A stretch of 64,000 bases of DNA from assembly GCA_022497155.1 (NCBI GenBank), contig MU385715.1, positions 620,001-684,000 on the forward strand. The letters run 5' to 3'. The notes under the pieces are model-generated. The model worked only from the letters and a program-made list of their open reading frames with translations, had not been told where the DNA came from and did no database searches. Origin of the DNA: Whalleya microplaca (taxonomy: Eukaryota > Ascomycota > Sordariomycetes > Xylariales > Xylariaceae). Each line of letters opens with the position of its first letter. Position 1 is the stretch's first letter. Below are positions 49,831 to 61,181 of this stretch, one piece after another. The position numbers and the translations under genes are program-made.

Positions 49831-52143
49831 TTAAAAAAGTGATTCCGGCTTCTTAAAGCCGCCACCCGTGCGGCCTCGACCACCAAATTTGTTACCACCT
49901 CGAGAGTCGCCCCGACCTCTAGAAAAGCCACCACCGGACCGGCTATCCGGTCGGGAACCCCAGCTATCGTTTCGGCTACCAAATGAGTTGCCACCGCCTC
50001 CCCGGCCACCGAATGAGTTACCACCTGATCGGCCACCAAACGAGTCACCACCCGATCGGCTGCCAAACGAGTCGCCACCTGATCGGCCACCAAACGAGTC
50101 ACCACCCGATCGGCCACCAAACGAGTTGCCGCCTGATCGGCCACCGAATGAGCCGCCACCTGATCGGCCACCACCAAATCCTCGTGAGCCAGAGCCAAAG
50201 CCACCACCACCACCACCACTTCGGCCGCCACCGAAGCCCCGATCCCCGAAGCCCCGGTCGAAGCTGGAGTCAAATGCGGTTCCAAGTCCGGAAACATCGT
50301 CATCTTTGTCGTATCCAACATTGATCCCTGGTATACGACTAAGTCCCCGGTTCTGAGCCGCCCTCGGCGCAATGGCCGGTGGGTTGTCCCACTCGAGGCC
50401 TCTTGAGCTCCAGTTGTTGAGGAGCTGGACTACGTCTTCTGCCGCCAGATTCCTGCCGAACTTCTGGCCCAAGAGGCTGTTGTACGTAGCCCTGAAAAGG
50501 TCTCTTGGCGCGCGTTTGTACCCCTTCTTGATTTCCGCGAAATAGGCCTCTACGGTTTCAGATGATGCAGGCTCTCCCACTCTGTGCTTCGGTGCTTCAA
50601 GACTATCGTTCTTCTTGATGGGCAACCCACCAAGACGATAACGAGCCTCCCTAATTTCCTCATTGGCTAGAAGAATCCATCCCTCACCGCTGTTTCCAGC
50701 ACGGCCAGTTCGGCCGACTCGGTGAATATACTGATCTCGGTCGGGTGGCAGGCCAACTTGAATAACATGTGAGACGTTGGGGAAGTCCATTCCTCTTGCT
50801 GTAACGTCGGACGAGAAAAGGACACCAGTCTGGGCACGTCGGAAGGCGTCAGCATTCCTTGTGCGCTGGGCTTGAGTAAGCCTGGAGTGAATGTCGTAAA
50901 CCGGGACGCCCTTGTCCCTGCTCGCTAACCAGGTGCCCATGAAGACGCGGTGGGCCAATTGCACAGTGGCGGTGTTCGAGAAAAACACAATTGCTTTGAA
51001 TGGAAGGGCAGATGGATCATTACGAGAATTTTGGATGGCTCGATCAGCCAATTCGATAATGGTTGGGAACCAATTCTCATAACTCTCCACAGCGGCAAGA
51101 TGTTGTGGAACTTTCTCGTGTGTCGGGGTATCATTAGGGCTGATGGTCTGGACAAATTCGAAATTATCCCTCTTGACCATGCTCTTAGCCAGATGAACGA
51201 CGTCAGTAGGTATTGTTGCGGAAAACAATAGAGTCTGCCGGTCGACCTTGTTGATGGGCGGAAGCAGGTCTAGGATGTCACGGATAGCATCGGTGAACCC
51301 CACGTCAAGCATACGGTCTGCCTCGTCAAGTACCAGAGCTTTTAGGTTCGGCGCGGCAACACCAGCTGATGGGTCTGACAGGATATCCACAAGTCTGCCT
51401 GGAGTTGCGACAAGAACATGGCAACCTTCACGTTTCATTTGGAAAAGAGCCTCTCTCTTACGTGTACCACCGACAGCTGTTTGGACAACAATACCAGTAT
51501 TGCGTGCCAGTTTCCTCGCTTCGACACCGATTTGTTCGGCGAGTTCACGAGTTGGGGATAGAATAAGGGCACGAATATCGTCAGAAGCAGCAGTCCGGCG
51601 GTGGTTTCGGTTGGCAAGATTGGGGTCAACATTCAAGAGGCGCTGGAAAACCGGTACCAGAAATGCTAATGTCTTTCCCGTGCCCGTCTTCGCTTGCGCA
51701 ACCCTGCGAATGTTAGTGGCAGAACGATAGTCAGATCAATGGTATATTCTCTTGTGCCGAACTTACAGATCAACTCCCTTGACTGCCGGATTGATAGTTA
51801 ATGATTGCACTGAAGTCATATTGTCGTATCCCATGCCCTGCGTGATCGCCTGTACAAGGACGGGGTCGACACCGGCCTTGGTCAACTCCGAGAAGCGGGT
51901 GATGAGCCCTGACGAAGCTTCCGAAGATCCATCTTCTTCCGCGGTGCGTTCAGCAGCATTCGCGGAGGAATTGAACCGAAGCGCAGTTTGCATGAGAGGG
52001 CTTGGGCGGAATACGGCTTGCGACAGTCTCTGACACGAGGTCACAGGCGCTCTCGAGCGAACCGGCGGCGAGGCGAGGACGGAGAGCTGACGACGAGCCA
52101 CCTGGCCCAGGCGGGCATACCGCTGTATTGATCCCTTGAACAT
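49831..52143 (-). CDS. MSS116: MSS116-like mitochondrial DEAD-box RNA helicase
   Basis: Two exons (51767-52143 and 49831-51703) around a 63-bp intron (GTAAGT ... TCGCAG) that falls just before helicase motif I, giving 749 residues. The first 60 residues are Arg/Ser-rich and nearly free of acidic residues, a mitochondrial presequence. Helicase motifs follow in order: a Q-motif-like SVQSLTI, AQAKTGTGKT (I, about 128-137), PTRELAEQ (Ia), TPGRLVD, LDEADRM (II), SAT (III), SSDVTARGMDFP (V) and HRVGRTGRAG (VI). The family unwinds RNA and helps group I/II intron splicing and translation in mitochondria. After about residue 560 comes a Gly/Ser/Arg-rich tail built of GGRSGGxSFG repeats and ending GGFKKPESLF, used in this family to hold RNA. 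The ATG at 52143 is chosen because the frame above it lacks an ATG. Confidence 0.9.
49975..50200 (-). repeat. Coding minisatellite in the MSS116-like tail (about 30-bp unit)
   Basis: Near-identical copies of a unit of about 30 bp encode GGRSGGDSFG or GGRSGGNSFG in tandem. Copies differ at a few bases, mostly at third positions and at the Asp/Asn codon. The unit is a multiple of three, so gains and losses keep the frame. The other strand carries long artefactual Pro-rich frames. Confidence 0.85.
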
Positions 52144-53496
52144 GGCTGCTGCGAGAGAAGTGTACAAACTTTTTTCGCAAAGGGAATGGATGTGTGTGGA
52201 AGAGATTGTCTAGTATGGGACCTCAATGGAGGAAGTTTTTTAAGGCGCACGATAAGAAGGCGATTGTAGACGAAATTTTTCGAGCTTTGGCCAACTGGCC
52301 GTCCCGCGCTAACCTTAATAGGATGAGTGGATCACCGTCTACTGCATGTCCGGACCGGCCTGGGCTACCTTATTTGCTACTCCGACTACCGTATCCACTT
52401 ATATAGTATGTACAAAGTACTTCCCTACATAGCAACATCTAGGGGTCCCAGAGGTTTACATACCTACATACATGTAGTGTGTATATTAGTGCGGGCTGGC
52501 GGTCTAAATTTTTATTGTTCGTTTGAATCGTTTCTGCATCTTCCCATCGGTTACCAAATACATTGATAGGCCTCACAGAAAGCAGATCCTGGGTTGCGTC
52601 GCTTGATTCCCTTGCTGCCTCAAGTTTTGGGGTCAAATATAAGGGACCTGGCGGTTCGTTATATATATAAGTACGTACGTAAGCAAGGTGCCCAGCTGCC
52701 ATAAACTTACTGCGTAAATCTCACATTTCTATAACCCTAACAATGTTGACGCTTAAACACAAAACATGTCTCGGATAGATATAATTGTCAGGTAGTAGTT
52801 GTATGTGTATATATGGAAATATGGGGCTAGATGAAGCCATAGAGTAACCCTCCTTCGCTCATGATGAAAACTGCACACACATGTTCATTTCGATATATTG
52901 ATAGTTTGGGGACCTATCTCGTTTTATGTGCGCTCTCATGCAGGCGCAAATTCAAATGAAGTCATGATGAGGTCGAATTATAGTTTGTCAACCTCTCGTA
53001 GCCAGATACTAAATCACCATATCTTTATTTTATAGAAGGCTGAAATGACTACATGTGTTGTAGCTCAATTTGTGAGTCTGGACATACGCAATACTTTGGA
53101 GCGTAAGCCGCCTCTTTCACATGTGATGATAACGGTTATCTAAAGTAGGTGCATAAGTCAGTATACGAAACACAAGATCGGCCGTAGGCTTGATGGTTGG
53201 GTGGACCCTTGGCTTTCACGTCCGATTATATATGAATGCGGCGGTAGCAGGTGAATATCTGCCTACATACCTACAGCTTTTTCACCCAAAAATCTGAGAT
53301 AACGTTTATGATGAGGTATATTTTTAAGTAACAGGCATAGCCATCAGTTTTAACCCATTTCTCATGACTTAGATCTCTTTTTCATTTTGACGGAAGTCTC
53401 TTACTGCATCTGCACTGCGGTAAAAACCACCGCAAGTAGTGACTTTCCAAAGCCTGCATCTTCCAGCGATCTGCAACTTCTCGACGAATCGCCCTC
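52144..53496. other. Divergent intergenic region
   Basis: This lies between the MSS116-like gene (minus) and the unknown membrane-protein gene (plus). Open frames at 52.2-52.7 kb are short and overlap on both strands. ACATACCTACATACATGTA-type words occur near 52450, like those at 15.3 and 18.2 kb. Nothing else was recognised. Confidence 0.4.
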
Positions 53497-54511
53497 ATGG
53501 AGCAACATGACATTCCAATAGAAGTATTGAACGTGCTCCCAGCCGCAGTTCAATCACGAATTCCGGGCTTCCGATTGCTCCATCGGTCAGCCAGCCTTTC
53601 AATACTGTCTTCGCTCCGCCGTTCCATGTCGACGCAGAGAGAAGTGAACGAACAGGAGGTCATGGTCTCGAGTAAGGAGAAAGACGAAGTCCTAGTCACA
53701 GGTAAAGCCGAGTCCTCGGCCGTCGAGATGCAGACAAGCGAGGCAGCAAGAAGTATGGTGCAGTGTAAACTCGAGGGCGACATCTCCAAGTACCCCGGCC
53801 CCAACGGCCAAGTTTCCAGTGTACAAGGCTCAGGGGTGAAGTGGAGGTATGCCGCACAAGGTATGCACGCGAGCACGGCCTTCCGTTCTGGAGAAGCTCG
53901 ACACTGACCCCAGGGTGTTAGGATCGTATATGCACCATACCGCGTCCCAGGAAAGAGACGACGGGGACTTCGCTCGGAAGTCGTATATCGACGGTGTGGC
54001 GTACTTGCTCAGGGCCCTCCCGGACGACCTGGATGAGCACGAGAGCAGCATCATTCGCCGGGCGCTGCCGGAGTCATGCGCGCCGCTACTCGCAGACGGC
54101 AGAGCCGCCGATGCTGGGGTAGATCCGCTGCAGCTTGGGTGGCCGTCGTCTGATAATGGGAAAACGCTTTTGCATCGCGTCGTAAGGGCCACCACTACCT
54201 GCATGATCCTCTTAGCACACCTCTTCCTCTCGGTCTTGGTGTTCCTGATCCGTGCTGGGGCGCATTATGAGCGAGAGTACAACATCTCGCAAAAGTTCGT
54301 CTCCCATGGGCTCGTATTAGCCAGTGCTATCGGGAAGTACAGCGTAGTCTTGAGTGGGAAGATGTGTGCTATGAGCGACGGCAAGGTTGGTAGGGCAGTA
54401 TCTGGTCTTACTGTCTGCACCGTCGAGAATGTCACCAGGGGAATTCAGGATGGCATTGGAAACGGTCTACTGATAATCGAACAGAAAGAGAAGATGGGAC
54501 TGGATAGATAA
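53497..54511 (+). CDS. Predicted membrane protein of unknown function
   Basis: Two exons (53497-53846 and 53914-54511) give 315 residues. Two open frames overlap here in different phases. A 67-bp intron with donor GTATGC, branch-like CACTGAC and acceptor CCCCAG joins them in frame (GVKWR followed by VLGSYMHH). A later donor at about 53861 would not restore the frame. The N-terminal 115 residues are polar and probably disordered. The middle has SYIDGVAYLLRALPDDLDEHE, which looks like a helical module. A hydrophobic helix (TTCMILLAHLFLSVLVFLIR, about 225-245) follows. I recognise the general type as common in filamentous fungi but know no function for it. Confidence 0.65.
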
Positions 54512-54903
54512 AACCCGCGGCCTTTTAGATTTCCTGTCAGGTTGATTTGGCGTTCGGGAAAGAGCATGGGCAATACACGTATCACGACATCTGCATATAT
54601 TTGAAATTAAATTAGACGGTTTAAGAAAGGTGCTTTTGGGCATCAATACTTCCTTTACCAACTAGCACACTTACAAGTTAGTGTACATACAATGGATCTA
54701 ATCGAATCTACTTCCACGTCAATCCTGCATATTGTCGCGTCTTTGGACCAAGTCTCACATCGAGGCAATATTGTCGCTTTGTAATCCGTAAAGTATTCCA
54801 ATTCCGCTATACCAAACGCTGTGACTTTAAAGTATAGTCGCAATCAGAAGGTTTGGCCATTCTAACGCCGGCCAATAGTAGGTGCTGTGTCATGGTATAT
54901 CTA
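54512..54903. other. Convergent spacer, no gene seen
   Basis: About 390 bases lie between the stop of the plus-strand membrane protein and the stop of CUE1 on the minus strand. The DNA is AT-rich and probably holds both 3' untranslated regions. I see nothing else. Confidence 0.5.
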
Positions 54904-55594
54904 TTATAATCTCCCACTAGCCCCCTTCTCTGCTGCCACTTTCGCTTCCATCTTTCTCCTCGCCGCCAAGATCATATCGTCTCGTCTCCGCTGAAGCGCC
55001 GCTTGCCTTTCCTCCCGATTCGAACTCCACGCCTTTGGTGACGTGGTAGTTTCGGGCTTGCTTTCTATACTCACTTTGTCTTGCAGTTTGTATCTCGTGA
55101 TTAAATCGGGTTCGGCTGGTTTCGGGGGCACCTTGAAAGGCTGCGACTGTGTTGTCGAGGACGGACTCGGGGATGTTGGCGGAGGTGGCGGTTGGTAGGT
55201 GATAGGGGGCTAGGAAGACGTGAACGTTAGCGTGACCGTGTTGCAACTTGCAAATGAACAACATCATCTCGTAGCAAGATAGATGCCACAATCCTCCAGA
55301 AGGGGGTCTGTAAAGACTTACAGTTTCCATCCGTCCTGATAATATCCTCTCGGTAGTTGCGGTAATATTCCCTCCGTTGCGCTGTAAATCCCACAAGATA
55401 GTCCGCCGATCGACCTGGGGAAACATCTGTTGTATCCTCTCGACGGCAGCCTCTCTAGCCCGCGACGCCGACTGCGCATCCCGCGGATGTCGTGGTGCTG
55501 GGACTGTGGGCGAGAAGAACAGATAGCGAACGATCAGTGCTCCGAGGACGACTATGACGACCAAGGATGTGAATGACACTTGTTCATCTGCCAT
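54904..55594 (-). CDS. CUE1: CUE1-like ER membrane ubiquitin-binding protein
   Basis: Two exons (55322-55594 and 54904-55209) around a 112-bp intron (GTAAGT ... CTTCCTAG, with GCTAACG as likely branch) give 192 residues. The N-terminus is a membrane anchor (VSFTSLVVIVVLGALIVRYL, residues 6-25). A CUE domain spans about 47-90 (AVERIQQMFPQVDRRTILWD then LQRNGGNITATTERIL), including the MFP and late Leu signature. A Pro/Ser/Thr-rich linker (PPITYQPPPPP) leads to a basic C-terminal helix (REERQAALQRRRDDMILAAR), the segment that in yeast Cue1 recruits and activates the E2 enzyme Ubc7. The architecture therefore matches coupling of ubiquitin conjugation to ER-associated degradation. Without splicing, the frame would read through into an unrelated tail. 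Confidence 0.85.
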
Positions 55595-56302
55595 TTTGGC
55601 GTTGATGCGAAGGTGCAGTATTCTGTCTCACTAGCCGATGCAGCGAATGGCGAAAATAATTAAGTACGTTGTCCAGTGGAGTGCTGCTCTGAGGTCGAGA
55701 TGACGTTCAGAGAGTAATAATAGTAAACTGTGGAAGAGTCGCGTGCTGGCTGACTCTACGAAGCAGCCCACAGCGAAATCAATCATTGATCTCCCTATGA
55801 CCGGGGGGCTGTAAAACTGGAGCTTATCGGCTCCGATATTGCTGCCAAGCTCCGATGACAGGTTGAGGTACCAACTTTATTACCTAACTAACGTATCATG
55901 TATTCCCTGGCAGCCTGGGCTACCTAGGTACGTTTCGAGTCACATTAATAAATTCATTGGAGTAGTGTTATAATGAGACGAGGCTACATCTTTCTTTGTA
56001 TGACTTGACTCTTCTGGAAGTAGAAACTGCAGGACGAATCAATGGGAGAATATATCTACTATCTACCGTGAACTAGAAGCAGGCGATCATCCTAACTTAT
56101 ACCTACGCATGTGTAAGGTATACAAGTTATTCACCCCACTATCAGTCGACGTGCTGCCTATATAGCAACCCGTCGCTTTGATGCCTGTAAAATCAGGTAG
56201 GATATCGCTCCATTGTTGACCTGCTTGTAGTATCATGTGTAGGAACATTGGAGCCCTTCTTCATAACCCTAGGCAAGCTAGAGATAACAATGAAAGGTTT
56301 GC
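55595..56302. other. Spacer between CUE1 and U2 snRNA
   Basis: About 0.7 kb holds the CUE1 promoter and the 3' flank of the U2 gene, both on the minus strand. There is no open frame. No further small RNA was recognised. Confidence 0.45.
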
Positions 56303-56548
56303 GTCACCTGGAGGCAGTGTAATACCAGAGACACGATGGATGCTGCCATGGGCAAGCCCAGAGGGTCAGCTCCCAGAAGGCAAAAATAAGAATAATCACG
56401 ATTGAGCCACTATGTGACTCTTTCAGAGATTAAACTGAAAAGAACAGATACTACACTTGATCTAAGCCAAAACTATAGTGACTGTATTAGCAGATATCCT
56501 TCGTTGGTGGCGGTTTGGGTGGTGTTCACTTACGGCAAAGAGAGCTGA
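56303..56548 (-). ncRNA. U2 spliceosomal snRNA gene interrupted by a putative 61-bp intron
   Basis: Read on the minus strand, the body is unmistakably U2: TTTTGGCTTAGATCAAG, the branch-point-recognition GTAGTA (56449-56454), CTGTTCTTTTCAGTTTAATC with the matching CTGAAAG that closes stem-loop IIa, an Sm site TTATTTTTG (near 56381-56390), a stem III/IV region with GGGCTTGCCC, and the 3' CTGGTATTACACTGCCTCC near the end. The 5' arm of stem I (CTCTTTGCC) is not adjacent but lies 61 bp upstream (exon 1 about 56534-56548, exon 2 56303-56472). The intervening segment begins GTAAGTG, contains GCTAATAC and ends CACTATAG. Splicing would give a U2 of about 185 nt with the canonical stem-loop I. Both ends are approximate. 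This RNA pairs with intron branch sites in the nucleus. Confidence 0.88.
56473..56533 (-). other. Putative spliceosomal intron inside U2 snRNA
   Basis: The segment is 61 bp with donor GTAAGT, branch-like GCTAATAC about 13-18 bases from the 3' end, and acceptor TATAG. These resemble the mRNA introns of neighbouring genes in length and signals. Its removal joins GCC to TTTTGGC, restoring the stem-loop I hairpin. It falls at the boundary between the 5' arm and the loop. Confidence 0.8.
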
Positions 56549-56841
56549 AGAGGGAAAGGAAACGGACCAAAATGGAGTGGGGATGATTTTAGACATGGGC
56601 ACACAGAGGGCGGTCAGGAGGGCGGTCAGAATTCTGCCGGACCTTGCGGGTTGCTATAATGGTCCGTGCACACTCTCGGGATCCACACCACCACTACCTA
56701 ATCGTGCTAGGAGCCCTGCGACTCCTCCGATTGTTTTTGTTGACCTCGATCGCGTTGGCAACCATTTGAAAAGCAAATGCGGTAGCAGTAGATAGATAGC
56801 ACCACGAACAATTTCATGCGAACCCAGCTATATTCGCCAAC
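56549..56841. promoter_or_regulatory. Divergent promoter of U2 snRNA and SMC2
   Basis: About 290 bases separate the U2 5' end (reading left) and the SMC2 start codon (reading right). It contains a perfect 12-bp tandem duplication GAGGGCGGTCAG (56606-56629) about 60-80 bp upstream of U2. No convincing TATA box was seen. Confidence 0.5.
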
Positions 56842-59800
56842 ATGAGGGTTACGGAGGTGATTATAGATGTATGTATGCTGCAGAAAATATCTGATTTCCC
56901 TACTAATCAGCTCAAAGGGCTTTAAATCCTATGCCGTCCGGACGGTGATCTCAGGATGGTTAGTAAACAATGCCTATTTCTCGTGTCGCATAGCGGCAGC
57001 TAATGTCGCCCAGGGACGAGAGTTTCAACTCGATCACCGGCTTGAACGGTAGTGGGAAATCCAACATCCTGGATGCCATTTGCTTCGTCCTCGGTATTAC
57101 CAACATGTCAACAGTCCGAGCCCAGAATTTACAGGTATGGACAGGCAGATGACGTCGAACTTTTGTGCCGCTGAGCCTGACAGCTGTAATCTATAGGACC
57201 TCATCTACAAGCGTGGCCAAGCAGGCGTTACGAAAGCGAGTGTCACCATTGTATTCGATAATAGGGACAAAAACAAGTCGCCGATTGGTTTCGAAGAGTA
57301 TGCGACAATCAGCGTGACAAGACAGATCGTCCTAGGGGGCACTTCAAAGTATCTCATCAACGGACACCGAGCGCAGCAACAGACGGTCCAGAACCTCTTC
57401 CAATCGGTCCAACTCAATATAAATAACCCCAATTTCTTAATCATGCAAGGTCGCATCACGAAGGTGCTGAACATGAAGGCAGCCGAGATCCTAGCCATGA
57501 TCGAGGAAGCAGCTGGCACAAGGATGTTCGAGGACCGAAGAGACAAGGCTTTGAAAACCATGGCGAAGAAGGAGATGAAACTCCAAGAGATTACCGAACT
57601 CTTGCGCGACGAAATCGAACCTAAGCTCGAGAAATTACGAACAGAGAAGCGGGCCTTCTTGGACTTTCAACAAACCCAGAACGACCTGGAGCGCCTGACG
57701 AGAGTGGTTGTGGCACACGACTACGTACGGTATCAGGAGAGATTAGAGCAATCCGCTTCAGACCTAGAGAACAAGAAACAACGCCAAAAGGACCTTGAGG
57801 AATCTGCTGCAAGACTTAAAAGTGAAATATCTCACCTCGAGGAAGACGTAAAGAGGGTAAGGGCAGAGAGGGATAAGGAGCTTAGGAAGGGTGGAAAAGC
57901 TCAGGCGCTTGAGGATGATGTCAAGAAACATTCCAATGAACTGGTCCGACTCGCTACTGTTATGGACTTGAAAAAGTCTAGCAAGGCTGAAGAGGAAGAG
58001 CGAAAGACGGCAGTACAAAAGAACGTTGCTGAACTAGAGGCAACGCTAAAGGAGAAGACGAAGGCCTACGAGAAGATTAAGGCCAAGTACGATTCCGCTA
58101 AAGAGGAGAACGAGAAGCAAAGCCAAGACGCAGAATCAAAGGAGGAATTGCTCCAAACACTGCAAACTGGTGTTGCATCCAAGGAAGGTCAAGAAAGCGG
58201 TTACCAAGGTCAATTGCAAGATGCTCGGAATCGCGTAGCTGCTGCTGCCACTGAACAGGAGCAAGTGAAGATCAAGATTGCACATCTTGAAAAGCGCATT
58301 AAGGAAGAGGAGCCTCGCGCGAAAAAGGCCAAGGAACAGAATGCGGGTCTATTAAAGGATCTGGAAGGGCTCAAGGCCCAGTCGCAGAAGCTTGAGGCTC
58401 AACTTGGGAAGCTTGGTTTTGAGCCAGGACAGGAAGAGGAGATGTACAAGCAGGAGTCTTCATTGCAACAAACCATCAGAGGCTTGCGGCAGGAGGCAGA
58501 TGCGCTCAAGCGCAAAGTTGCCAACATCGACTTCAACTATGCCGACCCTACTCCCAACTTTGACCGTTCAAAAGTCAAGGGGCTCGTTGCTCAGCTATTC
58601 ACTCTCGACAAGGATCATACGAAAGCTGGGACTGCCCTAGAGATCTGCGCTGGTGGCCGTCTCTACAACGTAGTTGTGGATAGCGAAGTCACCGGCACAC
58701 AGCTGCTGCAAGGCGGAAAACTACGAAAGAGAGTCACCATTATCCCGCTGAACAAGATTGCAACATTTAAAGCATCGGCGCAAACTATTGCCACAGCGCA
58801 GAAGATCGCACCCGGTAAGGTAGACCTGGCCCTGTCGCTCGTTGGTTACGACAACGAGATCTCTGCAGCCATGGAATTCGTCTTCGGGAATACCCTGATT
58901 TGCCAAGATGCGGAGACGGCGAAGAGAGTAACCTTCGACCCGAACGTGCGGATGAGAAGCATCACACTAGAAGGAGATGCGTATGACCCCTCTGGTACGC
59001 TTTCAGGTGGCAGTGCGCCTAATTCTAGCGGCGTTCTCGTTACACTTCAAAAACTGAACGATATCAACCGCCAGCTGAGAGAAGCTGAAAGTTCTTTACA
59101 TGATCTCCGGGCCCGAATCTCGCGAGAAAAGTCTAAACTCGACCAGGCTCGCAAGATCAAACAAGACCTCGATTTGAAAACGCATGAAATCAAGCTTGCG
59201 GAAGAACAGATCAGTGGCAATTCGTCCTCTTCAATTATTCAGGAGGTTGAAAATATGAAGGAGACGATCGCACAGCTCAAGACTGACAGCGCGGAAGCCA
59301 AGAAGAGACAAGCTGAATCGAGTGCAGATGTCAAGAGAATCGAGAAGGACATGAAGGACTTCGAGAACAACAAAGACTCGAAGCTTGTGGAACTTCAGAC
59401 TTCTCTTGATAAGCTGCGAGCAACATTGGCTAAGAACTCGACCGCTGTTAAGTCTCTGCAGAAGGAACTTCAAACTGCTCAGCTAGATTCAGAACAGGTA
59501 TCGGGCGACCTCGCTGCCGCAAGGGAACAGCTTCATGAAGTCGAGTTGGCTATCAAGTCACAACAACAGGAAATCGAGGACCTGATCAAAAAGCAGTCAG
59601 ATTTACAAGAGACCCATGATCTCGCCCAGGCAGAGCTCGACGGCGAACGAGCTAAACTTACTGGTTTTGACGATGAGTTACGTGCTCTCGAAGAAGCAAC
59701 ACGAGCCAAGAATACTCGGATTACAGAAGAGAGTCTTGAAAAGCAAAAACTTGGCCATCAAGTTGACAAGTTCCACAAGGAGCAACAAAATGCCGTACAA

Positions 59801-60610
59801 AGCGTCGCGACCATGGAGAGCCAGCACGAATGGATTGCTGACGAGAAGGACAACTTTGGCCGAACGGGGACTCCGTACGACTTCAAGGGGCAGAACATCG
59901 TCGAGTGCAAGGCAACCTTGAAGACGCTCACGGATCGCTTCCAGGGAATGAAGAAAAAGATCAACCCCAAGGTCATGAACATGATCGACAGCGTGGAGAA
60001 GAAGGAGGTCGGCCTCAAGCACATGATGAAGACGGTCATCCGCGACAAGCGGAAGATCGAGGAGACCATCATCAGCCTCGACGACTACAAGAAGAAGGCC
60101 CTCCTGCAGACCTGGCAGAAGGTCAACGGCGACTTCGGCCAGATCTTCTCCGAGCTGCTCCCCGGAGGCAGCTTCGCCAAGCTCGACCCGCCCGAGGGCA
60201 AAACCATCAACGAGGGTCTCGAAGTCAAGGTGTGCCTCGGCAAGGTGTGGAAGCAGAGCTTAACGGAGCTGAGCGGTGGTCAACGGTAAGCCCCCTTCTC
60301 CTCACCTTTCATCCCATCGTAGATAACTAACTGATGATCCCATAGATCGCTCGTGGCCCTCTCCCTCATCATGGCCCTCCTGCAGTTCAAGCCCGCGCCC
60401 ATGTACATCCTGGACGAGGTCGACGCGGCGCTGGACCTGTCGCACACGCAGAACATCGGCCGCCTGATCAAGACGCGCTTCAAGGGCTCCCAGTTCATCG
60501 TCGTGTCGCTCAAGGACGGCATGTTCCAGAACGCCAACCGCATCTTCCGCACGCGCTTCAGCGAGGGCACGAGTATGGTGCAGGCGCTCACGGCCGCGGA
60601 CTTCAAGTAG
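56842..60610 (+). CDS. SMC2: SMC2 condensin ATPase subunit
   Basis: Five exons (56842-56868, 56918-56958, 57014-57134, 57197-60285 and 60346-60610) give 1180 residues, the standard SMC2 length. The first two exons are only 27 and 41 nt and encode MRVTEVIID and [14 protein letters not shown], as in other SMC2 proteins. The Walker A motif GLNGSGKSN is at residues 32-40. Two long coiled coils (about 170-515 and 670-950) flank a hinge (about 519-665, [14 protein letters not shown] to GTLSGGS). The ABC signature LSGGQR (about 1088) is split by the last intron. Walker [13 protein letters not shown] follows near 1110. SMC2 pairs with SMC4 in condensin, which compacts mitotic chromosomes by ATP-driven loop extrusion. 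All catalytic motifs are present. It is divergent from the U2 gene. Confidence 0.96.
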
Positions 60611-61181
60611 TAGATGATCTATCTGCCAGGTTTTCTTTTCCCCGGGTAAATTTCCCCGGTATTCCGGTGTTTTCGAGGAAGCCTCGGTCCCGTGTTATGT
60701 ATGTGTGATGATGATGTGACGGATGACAGACAAAACACTATTAAGGTGCACTTTGATTATGAAATGTGATAGATGGATGGATCATGGATCATGGATGGTG
60801 ATTGGTACGTGCGGGTCGTGCAGGGACAAACATGGGGGTGTGTGTGTTCATGGGTTCTGTGGTTTTACGAAAGCGTGTGTGTATATACCGTATATTTCCC
60901 CATATACCACGGCCGGATGGATGGAGAGCGACCTTGCGAGATGCTTTCGTTGGGGATTGCGATACTTGGTTTAGTCGTGACCTGGTCCGGAGACGACTGC
61001 TCATCTCAAACTGTAATAATGAGGCATGAATTTCTTACTTGTCCTTTCTGCTCAAGTTGACCTGGGTGCATCAAGTATTATGGCTCGTTAGAGTTGTCCA
61101 TTTCACTTCACCTAGATGAAACCTTCATGTGGCAACTGCCCCCTCAATGCCATCGCTCTATGCAATTACTGTACAAATTCC
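60611..61181. other. Convergent spacer between SMC2 and the MOSC gene
   Basis: About 570 bases contain the 3' ends of both genes. ATGGATGGATCATGGATCATGG-like short repeats lie near 60770. The several overlapping short frames show no domain. No gene is supported. Confidence 0.45.

Noticed and set aside
49868..50356. 162-codon Pro-rich open frame on the plus strand
   Set aside because: It is the antisense shadow of the Gly/Arg/Ser-rich tail of the MSS116-like gene.
53861..53913. Later donor (GTATGC after CACAAG) for the intron at 53.8 kb
   Set aside because: Splicing from it does not restore the downstream frame; the donor at 53847 does.
56478..56795. 105-codon plus-strand open frame over the U2 5' region
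   Set aside because: It covers the antisense of U2 exon 1 and its intron and has no protein-like character.
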